DNA of 64,000 nt from Bifidobacterium xylocopae (GCF_003315615.1 NZ_PDCH01000003.1:62001-126000), one strand, 5' to 3'; numbered from the stretch's first letter, positions 26,501 through 41,608 are shown. Notes: generated by a model not told the origin, from the sequence alone. Translations and numbers: made by a program.

Positions 26501-27131
26501 GGCTCAATCCGTACCGTTGGGGCCCCAAGGCAGGGCCGGCAACGACTGCCGGTAACAGCCACCAGGACCTAAGGCGATTAAACCGCTCCATCCCGGTCCC
26601 TAGCCGTGTGGCCGGCCAATCGGTCTCCATGCACACCAGACCACCGATGCGCCCGGCCGATTCGCGTATAGGCACAAGGGTGGACTATGCCCATCGCCGT
26701 CATCGCCCTCAGGAGCTCATGCGAATCATGTTCCTGGTACGACCACTGGTCCCTCCGGCAGCCTGGCGCAAGCAGCCAGGCCCTTGCCTGCAGTGCACGT
26801 CACATTGTTGGCTGCATCCTCAAATCCTCCGTGTAAGCCCTCGTCAACCCATCACCCCGCCGTCGAAACCATCGAATTTCCAGGCACAGGCGGAAGGGCA
26901 CAGCATCCCAAACGGGCACAACCATCTTGCCGCCATAAGCACTGGTCGGCGCGGAATCCCCGGTTTCGGCACACCAACACCATCGGCAATGGCACCTATG
27001 ATGCCAGTGAGCAAGATCCCCGGATCGCAACCATCCCGCCAGCGGATGGCCGGCTGCCGCCGCCCCCTATACGGGCCGTCAACCAGGCCTGTGCAATCTG
27101 GCCTTCATGCATTTCATGCATAGATGACATA
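26501..27131. other. Gene-free spacer before the formate/nitrite transporter
   Basis: Open frames occur on both strands but without ribosome sites or recognisable products. One of them is just the upstream extension of the transporter frame (from 26784). I see no RNA gene or repeat. Confidence 0.55.
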
Positions 27132-28064
27132 ATGAAACTCGTGAACGAGAAGCTTGAACGAAACGCGCCTGCGAGCGCGAAGACGGACCAAACGACAGAC
27201 GCGACCGGCGATGAGAACACCAAGCCCCTCTTCCCGGGTCGCACCTTCATTTCCACCGTGTTGGATGTGGTGGACAGCAAGGACACGATGACCGGTCGGA
27301 TGACCAGCAAGTACCTGCAGCGGGCGGTCATGGCTGGCCTGTTCGTAGGCATCTTCTTCACCGCCTTCTTCTACATCGTCGGCCAGTTCTCCGCGGACCC
27401 AGCAAATCCTGGGCTGAAACTGGCGGGTCGAGCCATCGCCGCACTCACCTTCGGCTGGGCCCTGGTACTGATCTACTACACCAATTCCGAGCTGCTGACC
27501 TCGAACATGATGGTGGTCACGATCGGCGCCTACCACAAGCGTCTAGGCTGGATCCACTCCCTGCGTATCCTGGGCCTGTGCCTGTTGGGCAACCTTGCAG
27601 GAGCCCTGGTTGTGGCGGTCATCCTGCGTTTCTCGACAATCATCTCTGGCCCCACAATGGCCCAGATGCTGGCTGCCGCCGCCACCAAGACCGGCTACAT
27701 CGCAGGGGGCTGGCACGGTGTCGCCGACCTGTTCGTACGTGGCATTCTGTGCAACTTCTGCATCAACATCGCCATGCTCATGGTCTACAACGGCAAGCTC
27801 ACCAACGACTTCACCAAGTGCACGATCATGGTCATGGCGGTCTTCGTATTCGCCTTCTGCGGCTTCGAACACTCGGTCGCCGACTCCGCACTCTTCCTGA
27901 TCCTGGGCACCTACGGGGCGGTGAACGCAGGGCAGGCCATCGGCGTGGTGGCAATCGCCATGCTGGGCAACTTCGTCGGCGGCGGCATCCTGATCGGACT
28001 TAATTTCGCCACCATGAACGACGAGCGCCGCTACACCGCCGGCAGCGAATCCATAGCGCACTGA
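27132..28064 (+). CDS. Formate/nitrite transporter (FNT) family channel
   Basis: The 310-residue protein has six membrane helices, as in FocA/NirC pentameric channels, with the variant FNT signature NSELLTSNMMVVTIGAYHKRLGW after the second helix. The family moves formate, nitrite or related small anions. In a bifidobacterium, formate export or uptake linked to pyruvate formate-lyase is the likeliest role, but that is inferred. The N-terminus (about 60 residues) is unusually long and polar. The ATG at 27132 begins MKLVNEKLERN; it has no obvious ribosome site, so the start is provisional. The frame stays open 348 bases upstream. Confidence 0.82.
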   Translation: MKLVNEKLERNAPASAKTDQTTDATGDENTKPLFPGRTFISTVLDVVDSKDTMTGRMTSKYLQRAVMAGLFVGIFFTAFFYIVGQFSADPANPGLKLAGRAIAALTFGWALVLIYYTNSELLTSNMMVVTIGAYHKRLGWIHSLRILGLCLLGNLAGALVVAVILRFSTIISGPTMAQMLAAAATKTGYIAGGWHGVADLFVRGILCNFCINIAMLMVYNGKLTNDFTKCTIMVMAVFVFAFCGFEHSVADSALFLILGTYGAVNAGQAIGVVAIAMLGNFVGGGILIGLNFATMNDERRYTAGSESIAH

Positions 28065-28620
28065 ACCGGACGCGATACGTCTACCCTGCCCCCCATCGGC
28101 ACCACACCCGCTCAAGACCAGTATGGCCCGGCTTGCACAACGGAAAAAGCGTCCCACAACCTGCCCGTATCGCATAAACCAGAGCAAGGGCAGACAGGCA
28201 CGGCCGCACTACCGCGAAGAGAATATGACGCTGCGTCCCAGCCCCAGCAGAAAGCTTTCGGGACTGGGACCCGTCCGACCTGAACCGCTTCATGAACGCC
28301 TGCCGCATCAAGCGCAATCTCATCGCTGCAGGCTGCATGGTAGATTGCCGCAAATTCATCAGCCAGCTACTGGTGGTTGACACATTGAGACGACCGACTG
28401 GACGAACGCTGGAAGATCATCGAACACCCTTGGGGAGGGGGGGGGGGATTCGCCCGGTCAACCCCGGGGCGTGTCCTGGCCCAGGTTCCACGGAGCCATC
28501 AGACCAGCTTTCCGCACAACACAGGCGCGGCGTGAAATTCGTCATAGCACCATTGTTCGCGGGGCTCTGTTTTGCTAGGGTTCATTGCAGATATGACTTC
28601 CCCCGATACAGAGCCGAGAC
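28065..28620. other. Spacer with possible coding remnant and G-run
   Basis: No intact gene is seen. One frame from about 28235 to 28440 reads as a plausible peptide (SFRDWDPSDLNRFMNACR and onward) but has no start after its upstream stop and runs into the 11-G tract. It may be decayed coding sequence. The last 100 bases should hold the promoter of the ABC exporter. Confidence 0.4.
28437..28447. repeat. Run of 11 G
   Basis: Eleven consecutive G (preceded by GGGGA) lie 174 bases before the start of the fused ABC exporter. Confidence 0.9.
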
Positions 28621-31600
28621 ATGATAAACAAAGATCTTTTGAACCTGCCAGGCGCTGATGTGCGCCGTTCGATCATCATTGGCATCCTACAGGCAGTGGG
28701 CGCCCTGGCCGAAATCATGATGCTGCCGCTGGCCATCTTCGGCCTGGGCCACCTCTTCGGCCTCGGGGGGCCGGCATGGCTCACCCCCTTCCTCGCCGAC
28801 CCGCTGGCCACGATGATCTGGCTGCTGGCCCTGGCTGCGGTCAAATGCCTGTGCATCATGATCGCCAATCAGTCGGCCCTGAAGCTGGGTGACAGTATGG
28901 GCGCCGCCCTGTCAGCCGATCTCTACCTTTCCCTGTTCGACCCAACACGGCCCCCCGCCCAAGACGGCGCCGGAGATAAGCCGGTCCCCAACCAGAGCAT
29001 GGCGATGCTCTCCACCGAAGGCGTCAAATCGGTCTGCACCTACTTCACAAGCTTCCTGCCCACCCTGGTCCAGTCCACCCTGATGATCGTGGTTGCGGCG
29101 CTGGTCCTCCTGCCGCTCAACTGGGCGGCCGGGTTAATTGTCATCATAGGCATGGCAGTCCTGCCGTTCGCTGCGAACACCACACGTTCCAAGGAAATCG
29201 CCACCCAGGTCAACCATCTGAAGAAGTACGACAGTGTGGGCGTGCGCTTCGAGGAAGCCCTGCGCGGGCTCCCCACGCTGAAGATATTCGGCGCCGATCT
29301 TCGCCAAGCCGAACAGCTGAACGAGGAGTCCGAAGGCTTCCGCAAGGCAACGATGGACTTGCTGGGAGGCCAGCTGCGCAGCCTAATCGGAGCTGACGGC
29401 ATCATCTACATAGCGGCCATCCTCGCAAGCCTGGCGGCCACGGCCATGGGGCGAGGCTCGTCCACCGGCCTGATGACCGCGGTCGTGATCGCGGCCACCA
29501 GCATCCGTCTGTTCAGTCCTGAACGCCAGTTGGTTTATCTGACCCATGCCGGCACAGTGGCGATTAAGCACGGTAAGGCAATCCTCAAGGCCCGGGCCGC
29601 TCGGACCGCCGGCCAGGGGACGCCTGTAGCCCAAACCACGAACACTGCCGTGGACAAGGAGACCTTCCCCGTGCAGGACGGGACAGCGGCCCGGAATCAG
29701 CAGGCAGAGGCCCGTTTGGCCGATGGCATTCACATCCAGTCCCTGACCTTTGCCTACCCTGACGACTTCCAGGCTTTGGATAGCATCTCCTTTGATCTGC
29801 CCACCCACGGTCATTTCGGCCTGGTGGGCGCCTCAGGCTCCGGAAAGAGCACACTGGCGGGCTTGCTCACCGGCCGTTTGACGGGCTATCAGGGTTCAAT
29901 CACCATAGATGGTCAGGAACTTTCCTCCCTGCCTGCCGACCGCCTGGTCGGACTGGAAACCATCATCTCCGGAAACGACCACCTCTTCTCCGGCAGCATC
30001 CGCTCCAATCTTGACCCAGCCGGCGTGGGCTACAGTGACGAGCAGCTGACCCATGCCCTCGTCCAGGCGGACCTAAACGACCTGCTTAGCGCCCGGGGTG
30101 GGCTGGACGCTCAGGTTGAGCAAGCCGGCGCCAACCTGTCCGGAGGTCAGCGGCAACGGCTATGCATCGCTCGCGGCCTTCTGCGTGACACCCCCATCTA
30201 CATCTTCGACGAGGCCACCAGCGCCGTCGATCGCGACCACGACCGTGCCTTGGCCACTCTGATGGATGAGTTGGGCAGAGATCACTTGGTCATCACCATC
30301 ACCCACCGGCTGGCAGGTGTACGTCAGGCTGATCGCATCCTCGTGCTGGAGCACGGCACACTCGCCCAATCGGGCAGTTTCGACCTCCTGAGCGTTGGGG
30401 ACGGCCCATTCGCCCAACAATGGCGGGAACAGGACCGTCTGGAGAACCTGACTAGTGAAGGGGGCGGCACAGACCTTCCCCCATCAGCCGACTCGGTCGC
30501 CACAGACACCGCCGAACCTCCCACCGATCATACGGACGGTACGAATGCGACCAACGACAAGACTGCGAGCGCTCTACCAACGATGAAGCGGATGGCGACG
30601 CTCATGTTCCCCCTCAAGTCCGTGGAGTTCAAAGCGATCGCCTGCGGCACAATGGGCCACCTATGCTCCATATGGGCGGTCATGTGCGGCGCGGCCGCAA
30701 TCTGCGGCTATTTCATGCGTAGCATGAATCTGGATCCCTATTGGAAGCCACTGGCCATTACAGCGGTCGTCATGGGGCTTCTGCGGGGCTTCTTCGCCTA
30801 TGGCGAGCAGTACTTCAACCACCAGATGGCTTTCAGCACCCTACGCGACATCCGTGGTACCGTCTTTGACACAATGCGTAAGCTGGCACCCGCCAAGCTC
30901 CATGAACGAGGCCGGGGCGATCTGGTCGCAGTCGTCACCAATGACATCGAGCTCCTCGAGATTTTCTACGCGCACACGCTTTCCCCCATTGCGATAGCCA
31001 CGCTTACGGCCGTGATCAATGCGATCGTTCTGGCCTGCATTTCACCGAGAATCGGCCTGGCCGCCATCCTGTGCTATCTGGTTATCGCCGTGCTTGTTCC
31101 GCTCTTGTCAGCCAAAACCACCTTCCGCTCAGCCATGGCGGAACGTAATGCCCAAGGCAGGTTGCATTCACTCCTGCTCGAAACGCTGGACGGCCGCAGG
31201 GAACTGCTCGATCTGGGTGCCGCCACCCACACCAGAACCCGTCTGGCAGAAGCGACTGATGACATGCTCCAGGCGCGTAGCGACACGGATTTCAACACAG
31301 GCTGGAACGATATCTTCACCCAGACAGCTACCTTGATCGCCTTCTCTGGGATGGCGGCCCTGATATGGATTCTCGCCTTGACCGGTCACGTGGGCTTCGT
31401 TGCCGCCATGATCGCTTTCATAGGATTCATCTCCTCATTCGCCCCCTTGGTATCCGTGGCCCGGCTCGGATCGGGCCTTCAACCCACACTGGCCGCCGCC
31501 CGTCGCGTATTCGCACTGATGGATGAGGAACCCGCCGTGCGCGAGAGCGAGGACGGCAAGCAGGTGGACGGATTCACCGGCATTGCCGCCAGCGGGCTCT

Positions 31601-32238
31601 CCTTCACCTACGCCCCGTCAACGCAGTCGGTGCTGGACGGAATCAATCTGAGTGTGGAACCGGGCACCATCATCGGAATTCAAGGCTCGAATGGAGCCGG
31701 CAAGTCCACCCTCATCGACCTGTTGTTGCACTTCCGAGAACGCACGGACGGACAGCTGACAATCTCCGGGCAGCCGATCGAGCAGGTTCGTACCTCCTCC
31801 CTGCGAGGGGTGGAGACGCTGGTGAGCCAGGAAACGTTCATTTTCTCGCAGTCCCTGGCAGACAACATCTCCATCGCTCGCCCCGAGGCTAGCCGGGAGG
31901 AAGTCGAGGCTGCAGCCCGTCAAGCATGTCTGGATGATGTCATCAACCAACTGCCGCAGGGTCTGGACCAGGTGCTCAACCATAATGGTGCCGGCCTCTC
32001 GGAGGGTCAGAAGCAGCGAATCTCGGTGGCTCGAGCCTTCCTCAGCCAGGCGCCCTTCATCGCTATGGACGAGCCGACATCGAACATGGACGCGCTGTTG
32101 GAAGGTCGCATCATCGACGCCTTGCTGTCAAACCGGAACGGGAAGACATACCTCATCGTCTCGCACCGGCCAGCGGTACTGGCCCACGCCCAGCACCTGC
32201 TGACCCTACATGCCGGCAAGCTGACGCAGGAGCGCTGA
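28621..32238 (+). CDS. Fused CydDC-like ABC exporter (two transporter halves in one chain)
   Basis: This 1205-residue protein joins two complete half-transporters. Half 1 has six helices (to about 330), then an ATPase with Walker A GASGSGKST (about 405), signature LSGGQRQR (about 505) and Walker B IYIFDEATS. A polar linker (about 600-655) leads to half 2, with EQYFNHQMAFSTLRDIRG, Walker A GSNGAGKST (about 1023), signature LSEGQKQR (about 1126) and Walker B FIAMDEPTS. Both sites look active. CydDC exports cysteine and glutathione for cytochrome bd assembly; here the substrate is inferred. No strong ribosome site precedes the ATG. A strong terminator follows. Confidence 0.85.
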   Translation: MINKDLLNLPGADVRRSIIIGILQAVGALAEIMMLPLAIFGLGHLFGLGGPAWLTPFLADPLATMIWLLALAAVKCLCIMIANQSALKLGDSMGAALSADLYLSLFDPTRPPAQDGAGDKPVPNQSMAMLSTEGVKSVCTYFTSFLPTLVQSTLMIVVAALVLLPLNWAAGLIVIIGMAVLPFAANTTRSKEIATQVNHLKKYDSVGVRFEEALRGLPTLKIFGADLRQAEQLNEESEGFRKATMDLLGGQLRSLIGADGIIYIAAILASLAATAMGRGSSTGLMTAVVIAATSIRLFSPERQLVYLTHAGTVAIKHGKAILKARAARTAGQGTPVAQTTNTAVDKETFPVQDGTAARNQQAEARLADGIHIQSLTFAYPDDFQALDSISFDLPTHGHFGLVGASGSGKSTLAGLLTGRLTGYQGSITIDGQELSSLPADRLVGLETIISGNDHLFSGSIRSNLDPAGVGYSDEQLTHALVQADLNDLLSARGGLDAQVEQAGANLSGGQRQRLCIARGLLRDTPIYIFDEATSAVDRDHDRALATLMDELGRDHLVITITHRLAGVRQADRILVLEHGTLAQSGSFDLLSVGDGPFAQQWREQDRLENLTSEGGGTDLPPSADSVATDTAEPPTDHTDGTNATNDKTASALPTMKRMATLMFPLKSVEFKAIACGTMGHLCSIWAVMCGAAAICGYFMRSMNLDPYWKPLAITAVVMGLLRGFFAYGEQYFNHQMAFSTLRDIRGTVFDTMRKLAPAKLHERGRGDLVAVVTNDIELLEIFYAHTLSPIAIATLTAVINAIVLACISPRIGLAAILCYLVIAVLVPLLSAKTTFRSAMAERNAQGRLHSLLLETLDGRRELLDLGAATHTRTRLAEATDDMLQARSDTDFNTGWNDIFTQTATLIAFSGMAALIWILALTGHVGFVAAMIAFIGFISSFAPLVSVARLGSGLQPTLAAARRVFALMDEEPAVRESEDGKQVDGFTGIAASGLSFTYAPSTQSVLDGINLSVEPGTIIGIQGSNGAGKSTLIDLLLHFRERTDGQLTISGQPIEQVRTSSLRGVETLVSQETFIFSQSLADNISIARPEASREEVEAAARQACLDDVINQLPQGLDQVLNHNGAGLSEGQKQRISVARAFLSQAPFIAMDEPTSNMDALLEGRIIDALLSNRNGKTYLIVSHRPAVLAHAQHLLTLHAGKLTQER

Positions 32239-32267
32239 CTAGGGAACGTACACCAATGGATACAGAA

Positions 32268-32302
32268 GAGGGGCCATCCGGCTGTTTGCCGGATGGCCCC
32301 TC
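32268..32302 (+). terminator. Strong hairpin after the ABC exporter
   Basis: A perfect 15-bp stem (GAGGGGCCATCCGGC with GCCGGATGGCCCCTC) around a TGTTT loop. It also serves the convergent minus-strand gene. Confidence 0.8.
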
Positions 32303-32342
32303 TCCCGTTTATTGCTCAGCTACTGTATCGTACAAGCCGCTC

Positions 32343-32987
32343 TTAGCGCAGGGCCTGCTCAATCGGTGTTCCCCCTTGGATGACCCGGTAGATCCGACCC
32401 ACGCTCGCTGATTCCTTCAGACTGCCGGCCAGCATGGCCGCCACATCCTCAATCGGGATGGGGCCGGCCTCCGATGGATTTGTGGATACCCGTCCCTTGC
32501 CCGGCTCTTCAACCAAGGACCCCGGCTCCACGATTGTATAGTCGAGACCGGAATGCATCAGATGGTCGTCAGCGAAATACTTGGCCGGATAATAGTCAGG
32601 CAGCTGATTGATGACCTTCTTGACCTCAGGCTCATCCCAGCGCTCCAAATCTGCCGAGAATAGTGCCCCCAACAGTACATACCGCTTGATACCGGCAGCT
32701 TTGGTCGCTTCGATTGTTTTTATGGCCCCCAATGCATCAACATGGATCACATCCGCTCCGCGAGACCCAGCCGTGAACACGACGGCATCTGCCTTGAACG
32801 AGCTAAAAGCCTCGACCATCGTCGCAAGTGGCCCGGTAGTGTCCAATTCGAGAGGGTGCACCCGTTCTGTCGCAGAAATCTTGTCTGCACTTCGGGAGCA
32901 TGCCAACACATCATCCCCCTGTTTAGTCAGCAGACTCACTGTAGCCCTGCCCACACGTCCTGTGGCTCCTATGACTATTACCTTCAT
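32343..32987 (-). CDS. NAD(P)-binding atypical SDR (NmrA/YwnB-like)
   Basis: The 214-residue protein starts MKVIVIGATGRVGRATV, the GxxGxxG dinucleotide motif of atypical/extended SDRs. It has DAVVFTAGSRG and RYVLLGALFSADL in the places expected for the YwnB/NAD(P)-dependent epimerase-like group. The usual YxxxK is replaced by a DYYPAKYFAD segment, which still holds Tyr and Lys. Such proteins reduce quinones or bind NADP as redox sensors; no substrate can be assigned. Its stop lies close to the strong hairpin shared with the ABC exporter. Confidence 0.82.
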   Translation of the reverse strand: MKVIVIGATGRVGRATVSLLTKQGDDVLACSRSADKISATERVHPLELDTTGPLATMVEAFSSFKADAVVFTAGSRGADVIHVDALGAIKTIEATKAAGIKRYVLLGALFSADLERWDEPEVKKVINQLPDYYPAKYFADDHLMHSGLDYTIVEPGSLVEEPGKGRVSTNPSEAGPIPIEDVAAMLAGSLKESASVGRIYRVIQGGTPIEQALR

Positions 32988-33620
32988 GCCAACTCCCTTG
33001 TCTCTGCTACGCGCAGGCCCTTGCAGTCATCGTATTACAACTGATGCCAACCCTCGCCTCTTAGTGACCATTATCCTCTAAAGTAGATCCGCCTGGGGGA
33101 GTTGCGCTCTGTGGGGAACGCCCTCCTTGTCCACCTATGTTTGCCTCGCGTCACCGTAATTGCTTCGTCCCGATCGCTCAGAATAGACTCCGACTGTGGA
33201 GGACGCGCTTCACCATAATCTCTACATAAGGGCCTACGACAGACGCGTTCCGAGCCCTATTGCCTTTTGTATTCGACGATCAATACGCCTCTTCTGAAGC
33301 CGAAGCTCACCCCATGCATGACCCCTCCGTAGGGTCACATGCTGTCGAAGCGCAAAGACAGTATGGACCTCCGAAAATAGGCATGATTGATGAGCAACCG
33401 GACAGCAAAGGCCAGTATTCTCATCTATTAGGAAGGTGTAGGTTCAAACGAAGACGCGGTACATTGACAAACAATTCTTTCACAGATCGTATAAAGTATA
33501 TTCACCACTCGAATTGCATGGGTTAGGCCATCCTTAAGAGGATCCCGCCTCCTGCGGAGGAAGGCCACATTGCACCGTGACCTGGCACCATTCTCTGTGT
33601 TTGTGGTGGTGGTATGCGGG
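32988..33620. other. Gene-free region between the SDR gene and the rRNA operon
   Basis: The only sizeable plus-strand frame (33260-33526) has no ribosome site and an unconvincing composition. Local base content is lower in GC than neighbouring genes. I see no tRNA or repeat. Confidence 0.5.
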
Positions 33621-33653
33621 CGGGCCCGGGGAGCGTTCGCTCTCCGGGCCCGT
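33621..33653 (-). terminator. rRNA operon terminator
   Basis: A long GC-rich hairpin (GGGCCCGG...GAGC with GCTC...CCGGGCCC, short GAAC loop) just past the 5S end. No T-run follows on the minus strand. Confidence 0.65.
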
Positions 33654-33666
33654 CCTTACGTGTGAT

Positions 33667-33783
33667 TTGCGGTGGTGTGCTACTCTCCCACACCCTCCCG
33701 GGTGCAGTACCATCGCCGTGCTGGGTCTTAGCTTCCGGGTTCGGAATGGGACCGGGCGTCTCCCCCAGGCTATGGCCGCCGCA
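33667..33783 (-). rRNA. rrf: 5S ribosomal RNA
   Basis: On the minus strand the sequence has the complementary ends GCGGCGGCC and the terminal CACCACCGC, and carries the conserved CCCATTCCGAACCCGGAAG block. Ends are set by pairing of the terminal helix and may be off by a few bases. Confidence 0.93.
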
Positions 33784-33992
33784 AAAAGACTTAACCTGTA
33801 TTCACTTATCCCCCGCGGACGGGCCGCGGGATCCATGGTGCTGGTCAGGGGACCGGCTAGCGGACGCGTGGGGCATGATGTTCCTTGATGATCGGATGCG
33901 TGTGAAGGACCGTGACCGCGTGCGCGGCCGTCCCTTGAACGGTAGGCTCCACGCCACCCCGGCCCAACCCTCGGGTTGGTGCGGTGTGTAGT

Positions 33993-39014
<5,022 letters not shown>

Positions 39015-39386
39015 AAAAACCGTGAAAAGGCCAATCAAAGCCCTTACAAAACTGACAAAAAACGAGCCAACCACCAAACCCCCGAAAGGATCCCATGGCA
39101 GGCCCACACAAAAAACCCGACACCAATCAAGCACTCCCGTGCACCCAACGCACAACGCGCCGGGCAGGCATCAGACTGACAATCAAAAAACTATATAAGC
39201 AGTACAAACACACTATTGAGTTCTCAAACCACTCTTACACACCCCGCTGCAAGAAACCTGCGAAGACTTCTTGCTGCTGAGCGGCAGCAAGAGATAAACT
39301 TACCCCGAAGAGCACCAAAGGGCAAATCGTACCCTTTTACGATATCTAGAATCCGCAGAATACCAGTGATTCTCCGGCGTGTCCCT
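39015..39386 (-). promoter_or_regulatory. rRNA leader and promoter region
   Basis: No gene is present. Reading the minus strand, the leader holds GGTTTGAGAACTC (about 39227-39239), a boxA-like antitermination element repeated before 23S. Farther upstream is an imperfect hairpin (CTTGCTGCCGCTCAGCAGCAAG, about 39268-39289). A TATATAG near 39195 and AT-rich stretches upstream are promoter candidates, not proven. Confidence 0.55.
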
Positions 39387-40343
39387 TCAGTGCTCCACGC
39401 AGACTCGAAAAAGCTCAGCACTGAAACGACCCGGCTCCTCCCATTGGGGGCAATGGCCCGACCGCTCGAACCAGACCACCTCGTGGGGGCTGGTCAGAGC
39501 TGATGCGTATTCGTCCACCAGGCGTGAAGGTAGATGCCTGTCATGACGTCCTTCGAAGAAGATGACAGGTACACCGAAAGACCTGACTGACGAGAAATCG
39601 ACCCGGTCGAGTTGGGTGTCCAAACGGTCGTGCGACTGACTTGAGCCAAGGAGCAGGCCCCGCAGGCCCGCATAGCCATAGTCACGCGAGGTCAGGTAGG
39701 CCAGGATGCGATCCACATCCTGGCAGAGGCCACGACGCCTGCCGGTACTACCCATCTCAGCCAGCAAAAGGAGGACATCCGCCAGGTCGCTTTCCTTGCT
39801 CACTATACGTCTGACCCACTCTGGCAGGGGGGCCGCAGACGGGTGCGAACGCACCTGGTGGCTGGCCGGCATGCTGATGACCTGGCCGACCCCGATGAAG
39901 CGGCGGATCAGGGAGGGCCAGCGGCGCGCGAACTCCAAACCCAGCACGCTGCCCCACGAATGGCCCAACAAGGTGATCGGCGCACCAGGATAAGTGCGCA
40001 CCAGGCGCGCCACGAATGTATGGACGTCGGCCAGCATAGATCCGATGCTGACGGTCTCATGACCACGAAAAGGATAGTAGGAGAGCCCACAGCCGCGTTG
40101 GTCCAGGTTGATGAAGCGGAAGTGCCGCTCCAAAGCCGCGTTATAGCGCTTGGTCAGGGGTATGCAGGCATCGCCGGGTCCGCCATGCAGATAGAGGAGG
40201 ATGGGAGCGTTCCGCGGTGCCGGATTCATGGAGAAAGCAAGAACGGCGCCGTTGATGTGGGTGCGGAAGATTCGCGAAGACGAGGTCGGCAGAGGACGGC
40301 CGTTCTCATCCATGGGCCGATTCCGGGACCGTCCACACACCAT
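39387..40343 (-). CDS. Alpha/beta hydrolase, proline iminopeptidase-like
   Basis: The 318-residue soluble enzyme has the oxyanion motif YLHGGPGD, the LDQRGCGLSY block of prolyl aminopeptidases and the nucleophile elbow GHSWGS. The catalytic Asp is in FEGRHDRHLP and the His in RSGHCPQWEEPGR. This layout fits peptidase family S33, which removes N-terminal proline or acts as an esterase. ATG 40343 is chosen because GGAGG lies five bases upstream; a GTG six bases earlier overlaps that site. It ends shortly before the rRNA promoter region, both on the minus strand. Confidence 0.85.
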   Translation of the reverse strand: MVCGRSRNRPMDENGRPLPTSSSRIFRTHINGAVLAFSMNPAPRNAPILLYLHGGPGDACIPLTKRYNAALERHFRFINLDQRGCGLSYYPFRGHETVSIGSMLADVHTFVARLVRTYPGAPITLLGHSWGSVLGLEFARRWPSLIRRFIGVGQVISMPASHQVRSHPSAAPLPEWVRRIVSKESDLADVLLLLAEMGSTGRRRGLCQDVDRILAYLTSRDYGYAGLRGLLLGSSQSHDRLDTQLDRVDFSSVRSFGVPVIFFEGRHDRHLPSRLVDEYASALTSPHEVVWFERSGHCPQWEEPGRFSAELFRVCVEH

Positions 40344-40558
40344 GGCCACCTCCTCGATACTCCCGTGGACTCAAGCTATCACAGATGAACAGGCCGGAAA
40401 GAGGGAGCAGGATACACTGGGCGAAAACGAATGACGCAGTCCGAGCGCCGGTTTCCGCTTTGCCCGGTGAGTGCGGGCCATGATTCCGCTGACACCTTGT
40501 GTCGCCACCACGGCATGGTGATCGGCGCGAAGAAATCCTACTTGGCGGCACGCCTGCG

Positions 40559-41608
40559 TTATGAGCCCCGCCTGCTGAACAGCTGGGTGGAAGCACGCTC
40601 AATGAGCTGAAAGTCGGTGACATACGGGCGCGCCGGTCCACGATGGCCTTCAATCCGTTCAATCAGCATGGCGACCGCGCGCTGGGCGAAATCATCGATA
40701 TCCGGATCGATGGTAGTGAGCGCGGGATTGGAATATCTGCCTTCCGCCACATTATCGAAGCCCACGATCTGCACATCTTCGGGAATCCTGAAACCACGAC
40801 GCTGCAGCTCATGCATGGCGCCGAACGCAAGCGCATCATTAAGACAGACGATGGCCTCAGGCAGATCGGAATTGGCCAGCATCGTACTGATGGCCCGCTC
40901 ACCATCGCTGCTGATCCATTTATTACCGGAGACCATGATCCGCCAATCCACCCTCATGCCCCGCTCCTCGAAGGCCTCGACATACCCCCGGGTGCGCATG
41001 GGCCGGCCGCCCTCCTCGGCTTCGAACAGGATCCGACGGTCCACGCCATCCGGTGCGCCGATAAGACCTATGCGCTCCATACCATCGTCAAGCAGGCGTC
41101 CCACAACGGATTTGACCGCTGCCACATTGGGCATCATGACGCTGTCGACCTTGCCGAAGGACATGTAGTCTCCTGCCAGAACCAATGGATAATTCTGGTC
41201 GAGGACGGATATGGGTCGAACCGGCCGGTCGACCAAGAAAATCCAGCCATCAGCACCGAGCTGCGGAATCTCCTTGAGAATCGTGGGCAAGCCCGCACCG
41301 TCGCTCCCGTATGTGTCAATGACGACACCATATTCCCGCTTGCGGGCAGCCCTGACCACAGCGTCGACGAAAGTGGCCGGAAAGGGCTGCGTGAAATCGA
41401 AGGTCGCCAAACCCAACAGGCGCGATCCGCCGGTTTTCAGCAATCGCGCCGACATATTAATCGAGTATCCAAGCCGATCGATGGCTTGCTCCACACGCTT
41501 CCGGGTCTGCGGCCTCATGCTGCCCGAATGATTGATGACGTTCGACACCGTCTTTATCGACACATGCGCTTCCTGCGCCACATCCCTGATCGTTGCCCGC
41601 TTGCGCAT
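40559..41608 (-). CDS. LacI family regulator of the arabinoside locus
   Basis: This 349-residue repressor has an N-terminal helix-turn-helix (ATIRDVAQEAHVSIKTVSNVIN, about 5-26) and the hinge-helix region near 50-60. A sugar-sensing domain of the PBP1 fold follows. AAAAGGTG lies before the start. It is placed at the end of a minus-strand row of binding lipoprotein, two permeases and regulator, 90 bases after the second permease, so it may be read together with them. It probably controls the importer and the upstream GH51 gene, whose promoter carries CG-centred palindromes of LacI type. Confidence 0.92.
   Translation of the reverse strand: MRKRATIRDVAQEAHVSIKTVSNVINHSGSMRPQTRKRVEQAIDRLGYSINMSARLLKTGGSRLLGLATFDFTQPFPATFVDAVVRAARKREYGVVIDTYGSDGAGLPTILKEIPQLGADGWIFLVDRPVRPISVLDQNYPLVLAGDYMSFGKVDSVMMPNVAAVKSVVGRLLDDGMERIGLIGAPDGVDRRILFEAEEGGRPMRTRGYVEAFEERGMRVDWRIMVSGNKWISSDGERAISTMLANSDLPEAIVCLNDALAFGAMHELQRRGFRIPEDVQIVGFDNVAEGRYSNPALTTIDPDIDDFAQRAVAMLIERIEGHRGPARPYVTDFQLIERASTQLFSRRGS

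Noticed and set aside
33260-33526. 88-codon plus-strand frame upstream of the rRNA operon
   Set aside because: No ribosome site, no recognisable domain and atypical composition.
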